Shown piece by piece: positions 59,161 to 64,000 of a stretch of DNA of 64,000 nt. The notes beneath the pieces were generated by a model that was given only the letters and a program-made list of their open reading frames with translations, searched no databases and was not told the DNA's origin. The stretch's first letter is position 1; every line of letters starts with the position of its first letter. A program made the translations under genes and the position numbers. Origin of the DNA: Bacillota bacterium (GTDB lineage Bacteria; Bacillota; Clostridia; Acetivibrionales; DSM-1351); the NCBI GenBank assembly GCA_023400235.1, contig JAEXFI010000012.1, positions 124,001 to 188,000 of the forward strand, given 5' to 3'.

Positions 59161-62100
59161 TTTGGTTCACCTCCTGATGGAATGATATAGGATACCCTTG
59201 TGCCTTTGCCGGGTGTACTTTCGATAGTCAGTCCCTTCCCGTAGAATTTTTTCAGCCTTCTGTCGATGTTCCATAGTCCGAGACCATGACCGGCTTCCGG
59301 AATCAGCAGAGTGTTCAGCCTTTCGGGCGGAATACCCTGTCCGTCATCCTCCACGGCAACGAGAACATCCCCGTCCGACTTTCTGACTGATATGGCGACT
59401 GTGCCGCTGCCGCCTTTTTTACGCAGGCCATGGGTAATAGCATTTTCCACCAACGGTTGGATGGAAAGTACGGGAAGCCTGGTACCCGCCAGTTCATCAA
59501 TGTCAAACTTCACACACAATTTCTCTCCAAACCGCGCTTTCTGGATTCCCACATAGGAATTTATAAAAGCCAGCTCCTGATTCAGCGTACCATAGGCTTC
59601 CAGACTCTTAAAGTCAAAGCTCTGGCGCAAATAACAGGAAAAATCGTCGATCAGCCGCTGTGCGCGGGAAGGATCACTGTCGCAGAAGGAGGAGATGGCA
59701 TTCAGCGTATTAAACAGGAAATGCGGCTTGATCTGCGCTTGCATCATGGCGGTCTCTGCTACCATTGCCTTGTCCACCGAAGCCTTCAACTCCGCCAACA
59801 TCCTTACTCTTGCCAGCAGTTCCTCCGCTTCATAGGGCTTGGGGAGATAGTCATTGGCTCCGGCTTCAAAGCCCATGATAACATCCTCCGTGGAAGCCTT
59901 GGCTGTCAGCATCAGCACCGGCAGTTCAAAGACCGGTCTGTGTTCTCGAATCTTTTGACACACCTCATAGCCGGACATTTCCGGCATCATGACATCCAGT
60001 ACGACTACTGAGAAATTTCTGCGTTCCGTAAGCCTTGTGAGGGCGGCTTTTCCGCTGTCTGCCGTTGTTATGTCATAACCGCCCAGTCGCAGGATACTTG
60101 ATGCTGCCTGCAAATTGACCGTATCGTCATCTACCAGAAGGATATGAGCACTTTTTTCTGCCTCTCCCATTATAACAGGCGATTCCTCAAAGGCTGCGGC
60201 CAATTCTGATGCTGCATAATCCGGCTCGTTTTCCTGGTTGGTGGATTTAGCAGTTATCGCGGCTATGTCTGCCACCGGCAATGTGAAATAGAATCTGGAG
60301 CCTGCACCCGGATGGGAATCTACCCGGATAGAGCCGCCCTGCAGTTCCACAAGGTGCTTTGTGATGGGAAGGCCCAGCCCCGTGCCCCCATGCCTGCGTG
60401 TCAGAGAGGTGTCCACCTGCTCAAAGGATCGGAAGATGTCCTCCAGCTTCTCCTCCGGAATGCCTTCCCCTGTGTCGCTGACGCATACCTCCAGCATAGT
60501 TCCTGTTTTTCTCACGGAAACCTTGACACAGCCCTGCACGGTGAATTTTGTCGCGTTGCCCACAAGGTTATAAAGAATCTGCACCACCCTGTTTTCATCA
60601 GCCAGCACAGGGGGCAATCCTTCCGGCAGATCAGCAATTACCTCGTACTCCTTTGACCGGCCAAGCTGCTGAAAGACTCCCACTACAGTGTGGATTAGTC
60701 CCTCTATATGGATTGGCCTGATATGGAGCAAAATATCCCCGTTTTTCATTTTTGAGTAGTCCAAAATATCGTTCACCAGATTAGCAAGCCTTCGGCTGCT
60801 GCCAATGACGATGGACAGATTCTGCTTCTGGCGGCTGTTCAGCTCGCCGTCGCTTCCTTTCAGCATGGCCTGTGTGATGCCCAGAATTCCGCTTAACGGG
60901 GTACGAAGCTCATGGGAGGTGTTGGCGAGGAATTCGTCCTTGATCTTGTCTAGCTTTAAGAGTTTTTGAGAAAGTGCGTTAACACCTCTGAAAGCCTCGG
61001 CAGAACGCCTGGCCAGGACGAAAGACTGCATCAATAGCAGAAGGAACAGTCCTACAGATACAAGTTCGCCCACACTGCTGTTGATGCGGTTATTCTGATA
61101 CAGCATATCGTGTGCGGCGCTCACAATCACCGGCAGTGTCCCAAGCAGTACAGTCAGCGCGTCCCTTTTACCGTTTAGGAAAGCCCGCGCAGCGCAAAGA
61201 ATAGGATAGGTTCCTGAGAGCAAGGCAGCAATATCCAGCACATACACCAGCTTAGTAAAGAATACGATAGGGGTAAACAGGAAAATCAGTGACATGCCCG
61301 TAGCGTATAAAACAAAGATCCTAAGAACTTTTTTGGAACGTTCTTCCCGAAACAGCTCGCCTAGCATATAGGCAGCAAAAATAGGAAACCAGAGTACGGT
61401 TAGATATTCAATAACGATGATAGCACGGTAGGTTATGAAAGGAATGACTCTGTAAATAAGGTAATCCCCAAATACTAGCGTTCGTAAAGCAAACGTAAGG
61501 CACATGAGCACATAATACAAGCTGCTCCTGTCCTCACGTCGCAGAATAAAGATGTTCAGGTAGTAAAAGGCCATTACCATGAGGGCCCCAGTCAAAAGTA
61601 GATCCTTGCTAGCAACGGCTCTGTCCGTATTATGAATCTGCTCCGGTGTGCCCAGGTTCAGGGTATACCACATGCCCCCGCGGGAATACACAAAATTGGA
61701 AACATGGACAATGATATAAAAGTTGGAGCTCTCAGGTGTAAACTCCGCCGTGCGGGGCTGGTACCAGGGACTTGATTGACTTGCCTCCGTGCCAATCTTC
61801 CCGTTTGATGAAATCAGCACATCATTTATGTATAGTTCATAAGCTGTGGAGAAGGTAGGAATACGCAGGGCCAACGGCTGGTTTAGGGGCGCGTTCTCAA
61901 CCCGTAAAACATAGGTGCCATAACCATAACCGGGCAGATTCGTACCATCAATTTCATATCGGTTCCAAACCATCGGCATGTCCGCCGTCACATCTGGCAT
62001 AGAATCTTCTGTCTTCAATTCCCGAACGGTCAGAAAGCGTTCCCAATAAAACTCCCATTCACCGCTGAGACTAAGAACCCCGTCCTGCCCGGGCTGCCAA

Positions 62101-62246
62101 TCCAGCAGATCCAGCACACCTTTTTCAGGATGCAGTCTGCTGGAGTCCTTTCCTGAAAAGGCAATGGCACAGGCAAGGATCATCGCGCAGAAAAGTATAC
62201 TGACAAGCAGTATGATCAGCCGCTTCTTATTTATCTTCTCTTTCAC
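59157..62246 (-). CDS. Hybrid sensor kinase with two kinase modules
   Basis: This 1029-residue membrane protein starts with one anchor helix, then an extracellular beta-sandwich (about 45-205: WQPGQDGVLSLSGEWEFYWE...YGYGTYVLRV) and seven membrane helices (about 215-415), the 7TMR-DISM layout for carbohydrate-like ligands. A classical HisKA (His445 in TSHELRTPLSG) and HATPase (N box NLVGNATKF, GTGLGL) follow. Then come a receiver (Asp751 in VVLDVMMPEMSG) and a second, LytS-type kinase (His842 in QIKPHFLFNT; VENAITHGLRKK; GHGLGLWNIDRRL). Two kinase cores in one chain are unusual. It starts at a GTG that overlaps the stop of a 41-codon ORF. Confidence 0.9.
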   Translation of the reverse strand: MKEKINKKRLIILLVSILFCAMILACAIAFSGKDSSRLHPEKGVLDLLDWQPGQDGVLSLSGEWEFYWERFLTVRELKTEDSMPDVTADMPMVWNRYEIDGTNLPGYGYGTYVLRVENAPLNQPLALRIPTFSTAYELYINDVLISSNGKIGTEASQSSPWYQPRTAEFTPESSNFYIIVHVSNFVYSRGGMWYTLNLGTPEQIHNTDRAVASKDLLLTGALMVMAFYYLNIFILRREDRSSLYYVLMCLTFALRTLVFGDYLIYRVIPFITYRAIIVIEYLTVLWFPIFAAYMLGELFREERSKKVLRIFVLYATGMSLIFLFTPIVFFTKLVYVLDIAALLSGTYPILCAARAFLNGKRDALTVLLGTLPVIVSAAHDMLYQNNRINSSVGELVSVGLFLLLLMQSFVLARRSAEAFRGVNALSQKLLKLDKIKDEFLANTSHELRTPLSGILGITQAMLKGSDGELNSRQKQNLSIVIGSSRRLANLVNDILDYSKMKNGDILLHIRPIHIEGLIHTVVGVFQQLGRSKEYEVIADLPEGLPPVLADENRVVQILYNLVGNATKFTVQGCVKVSVRKTGTMLEVCVSDTGEGIPEEKLEDIFRSFEQVDTSLTRRHGGTGLGLPITKHLVELQGGSIRVDSHPGAGSRFYFTLPVADIAAITAKSTNQENEPDYAASELAAAFEESPVIMGEAEKSAHILLVDDDTVNLQAASSILRLGGYDITTADSGKAALTRLTERRNFSVVVLDVMMPEMSGYEVCQKIREHRPVFELPVLMLTAKASTEDVIMGFEAGANDYLPKPYEAEELLARVRMLAELKASVDKAMVAETAMMQAQIKPHFLFNTLNAISSFCDSDPSRAQRLIDDFSCYLRQSFDFKSLEAYGTLNQELAFINSYVGIQKARFGEKLCVKFDIDELAGTRLPVLSIQPLVENAITHGLRKKGGSGTVAISVRKSDGDVLVAVEDDGQGIPPERLNTLLIPEAGHGLGLWNIDRRLKKFYGKGLTIESTPGKGTRVSYIIPSGGEPN

Positions 62247-62368
62247 CGCATCACCTTCTTTATTTTTTCGGACAGGAGATAAATGGCACAGCTAATGTGC
62301 TTTATCAATTGCCGCATTTCTTTTCCGCCATCCGTTGAAATCGTACTTGCACAGGCTGGGAGCAGCAT
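62243..62368 (-). CDS. 41-residue upstream ORF coupled to the sensor kinase
   Basis: The ATG at 62368 sits six bases after AAGGGG and encodes 41 residues: a neutral N-terminus (MLLPACASTISTDGG) and a basic amphipathic helix (KEMRQLIKHISCAIYLLSEK then IKKVMR). Its TGA overlaps the kinase GTG as GTGA, a standard translational-coupling arrangement. It lies within the leader that starts at the SARP-type promoter. It may set kinase expression or act as a peptide in its own right; nothing is known. Confidence 0.55.
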   Translation of the reverse strand: MLLPACASTISTDGGKEMRQLIKHISCAIYLLSEKIKKVMR

Positions 62369-62412
62369 AACATACCCCTTATCAGTGCTCCTACAGCAAG
62401 TTCCTTTTTATA

Positions 62413-62446
62413 ATTATATATCACGTCACTTAACCACCACTTAACC
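62413..62446 (-). promoter_or_regulatory. SARP-type promoter of the sensor-regulator operon
   Basis: CACTTAACC at 62427-62435 and again at 62438-62446 are exact 9-base direct repeats with an 11-bp period. On the minus strand ACGTGATA (8 bases) separates the inner repeat from a consensus TATAAT (62418-62413). There is no -35 hexamer, as expected for an activator-dependent promoter. It shares its geometry with 53902 and 57922. Confidence 0.78.
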
Positions 62447-62777
62447 GCTTTTAAAAAACACTTCATCCCATATACTAAGAATTAAGCATAACCAGTCCGG
62501 CCGCCCTTATTTAATAGTTGGCCGTTCACCTCCTTTTGTATAATGTGTTTAAAACAACAAATCACACTTATATGGCAATTTTTATTAGGTGTTTTAACTG
62601 CTTGATCCAAATATACACCTTTGCGCAGCGTGAATGTCAACATGTGTTTACGATGATAAAATAAACGTTTAGCATATATTTTTTACCTGCGGAGATATTT
62701 TCTTTAACTTATACAACCATTAACACATAGTATGATAATAGCAATTTTATTGATTTTTAATGTGAAAAGAGGTTGTT
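62447..62777. other. Divergent intergenic region
   Basis: This is AT-rich spacer between the sensor operon and the ferritin-like gene. I see no gene, hairpin of note or convincing promoter for the plus-strand gene. Confidence 0.5.
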
Positions 62778-63443
62778 ATGAGTTATACAAATCCCCACGG
62801 ACATCCACAGGGCTTACCGGAAAAAGTTACAAACCTTCTGAGGCAGGTGATTATTGCAGAAATTGTTGCTATTAACGGGTATCAAAGGCATATCCTCACT
62901 TCAAACATCCCAGCTGTAAACGAAGCCTGGTACCATATAATGCTTGATGAAAAAAGCCATTACATAATTGCACTTGATTTACTAAGAAAATATGACCCGG
63001 TTGAATACAAGTTTTTTATGACTCCCCATGAAATAAATCTTGGCTTGGAGGCAGTGCAAAATTCAGTAAATATATCAAAAACTCAAAATTCTCAATTTGT
63101 CTCAAGTACTCCCAACAGCTCCAACACTCAAAATCACCCTTACAGCACACCGAATCTGCAAAATACAAATTCCAGCAGCTCCCATGGTTCTGGAAGAAAA
63201 TCCGCTGCCTCCTCCCAGCAAAACCGTATGGTCACCTATGATAAGCTGTTGATTTTGAACAATGTGAGAGATGATATCAAGGGAGAACTTGAGGCCGTTA
63301 TCCTCTATGAGGATGAGATATCCCACATACAGCAAAAGGATATCCGCCACGCACTTCAAAAAATAATAGACGATGAAAAGGAGCATACCGAGCACCTTAC
63401 ACAGGTTTTATTCGCCTTTGATCCCGATCCCTATAAGGCTTGA
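62778..63443 (+). CDS. Tandem ferritin-like (encapsulated-ferritin-type) protein
   Basis: This 221-residue protein is made of two half-ferritin helical hairpins joined by a low-complexity Asn/Ser/Gln linker (about 95-150). Half 1 (about 12-77) has AEIVAINGYQRHI and LDEKSHYIIALDLLRKYDP. Half 2 (about 160-215) has GELEAVILYEDEI and DDEKEHTEHLTQVLFAFDPDP. Each thus has the E...Y and E-x-x-H pattern of encapsulated ferritins (about 100 residues, one half-site each). Two halves in one chain could form a diiron ferroxidase site internally. No encapsulin gene is in view. AAGAGG precedes the ATG. An alternative is a rubrerythrin or spore-coat type diiron protein. Confidence 0.65.
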   Translation: MSYTNPHGHPQGLPEKVTNLLRQVIIAEIVAINGYQRHILTSNIPAVNEAWYHIMLDEKSHYIIALDLLRKYDPVEYKFFMTPHEINLGLEAVQNSVNISKTQNSQFVSSTPNSSNTQNHPYSTPNLQNTNSSSSHGSGRKSAASSQQNRMVTYDKLLILNNVRDDIKGELEAVILYEDEISHIQQKDIRHALQKIIDDEKEHTEHLTQVLFAFDPDPYKA

Positions 63444-63449
63444 TGCTCT

Positions 63450-63599
63450 AGCGGAAAGCTCCTTCTTGTAACCGGAGGAACTAAAGGAGGGATGGGCGAG
63501 GCAATTGTAAAGCGCCTTTCCCTCGCCGGAGGAACAGTCATCACCACCGCTCGCCATACCCCTGATGAGTTAAAGGACTCAGAATTATTTATTCAATTG
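63450..63599 (+). pseudogene. Short-chain dehydrogenase fragment
   Basis: About 50 codons encode the N-terminal Rossmann motif of an SDR: SGKLLLVTGGTKGGMGEAIV then KRLSLAGGTVITTARHTPDELKDSELFIQ. The usual TGGTKGMGEA has gained a Gly. There is no start codon after the ferritin-like stop, and similarity ends after FIQ, where 30 codons of unrelated frame follow. It is a remnant of a lost gene. Confidence 0.7.
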
Positions 63600-63625
63600 A
63601 AGGCGGCATTGTCCGTACCCTTTGA

Positions 63626-64000
63626 TTACGGCTTCCGCACCGGTCTGATATACTTGAAATACTTATCCGGATTAAAATAAAAGTAAGTTATTCTGCCTGG
63701 AGAGGTATCAAGGCAGTAGCCAGTGCCCTCAAAGTCAAAGGTTGCCATTGCCTTTTCAATCTTTTCCTCCACACTGCGATTTTCCTGCTCATAATCAAAC
63801 GGCCCATGTTCAAAAGCTATATACTTGGCCTCGGGAACATCAATCATAAGCATTTGAGGTGGTACTTCGCCATTATAATCAGAAGGAAGTCTTACCCCAT
63901 AACACTCTGTGCGTGGGATACCCCAATCACATAGTCTGCCCTCCGGGTCATTAATATACGCCATGATCTGACCGCTGCAGCCATTTGCTTCGCTCCCGCC
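63626..64000 (-). CDS. GyrI-like effector-binding-domain protein (partial)
   Basis: The frame is open to the right edge (a further 12 codons precede the Met at 63964), so this is the C-terminal part, about 124 residues, of a longer protein. It has the fold signature of the GyrI/AraC effector-binding domain: RTECYGVRLPSDY, PPQMLMIDVPEAKYIAFEHGPFDYEQENRSVEEKIEKAMATFDF, and a final ITYFYFNPDKYFKYIRPVRK. The ANGCSGQIMAYINDPEGRLCDWGIPR lead-in suggests a stand-alone or AraC-fused regulator sensing small molecules. Confidence 0.7.
   Translation of the reverse strand, partial: GGSEANGCSGQIMAYINDPEGRLCDWGIPRTECYGVRLPSDYNGEVPPQMLMIDVPEAKYIAFEHGPFDYEQENRSVEEKIEKAMATFDFEGTGYCLDTSPGRITYFYFNPDKYFKYIRPVRKP

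Noticed and set aside
63492..63680. 62-codon intact small gene after the ferritin-like gene
   Set aside because: Its first 35 codons are the inner part of an SDR Rossmann fold that begins earlier without a start codon; the rest is unrelated frame, so it is scored as a pseudogene.

Overview
The window looks like chromosome from a low-GC, endospore-forming Clostridia, most like the Ruminiclostridium group. This rests on the sporulation gene spoIIM, clostridial-type AddAB, RNase J and TmcAL, near-consensus sigma-A promoters, and many intergenic elements that carry their own ribosome binding site. The genus is an inference from style, not from a marker gene. There is no phage, CRISPR array or complete insertion sequence.

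Layout. 1-11 kb (minus strand): spoIIM (cut by the left edge), a Nudix hydrolase, RNase H, lactate permease, a lysozyme-fold membrane-anchored protein, a beta-CASP metallo-beta-lactamase protein, an EamA transporter and three M42 aminopeptidases in tandem. 11-18 kb: two tRNAs, then an oppABCDF peptide-uptake operon (minus) ending in a 57-codon membrane protein, then tRNA-Tyr. 18-25 kb: a degenerate Fpg/Nei-like protein with a zinc-ribbon partner, a nitrilase-superfamily protein between copies of a terminal-inverted-repeat element, and a heterodimeric ABC exporter behind an attenuator-like leader. 25-33 kb: an accessory YidC with a small membrane protein and an MBL hydrolase, cobT among structured 106-bp repeats, tmcAL, RNase J and a glycosyltransferase. 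33-45 kb: a candidate small RNA, tRNA-Gln, addA/addB, a CPBP protease, an amine oxidase, trxB and a CBS-domain protein. 45-47.5 kb: a merR fragment and an unknown gene between direct repeats. 47.5-62.4 kb: a surface-protein island. 62.7-64 kb: a tandem ferritin-like protein, an SDR fragment and an effector-binding-domain gene cut by the right edge.

The most interesting part is the surface-protein island, all on the minus strand. A hybrid sensor kinase and a response regulator with a SARP-like (wHTH plus BTAD) output lie upstream of two large secreted proteins that carry both SLH and choline-binding-type repeats. The kinase operon and both surface genes share one promoter architecture: two CACTTAACC-type direct repeats exactly 11 bp apart, with a -10 hexamer exactly 8 bp beyond the inner repeat. 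This is the spacing known for SARP regulators, so the island reads as a self-contained, autoregulated regulon. A 41-codon ORF is translationally coupled to the kinase. A c-di-GMP-I (GEMM) riboswitch with a terminator lies 13 bp after the stop codon of the larger surface gene, and no clear target gene follows it.

A second theme is repeated intergenic RNA-like elements. Family 1 (four copies) puts two hairpins and a GGGGGGAT Shine-Dalgarno directly before start codons. Family 2 (three copies) has 12-bp terminal inverted repeats and always lies next to a sigma-A promoter. Family 3 (three copies) surrounds cobT and shows compensatory base changes.
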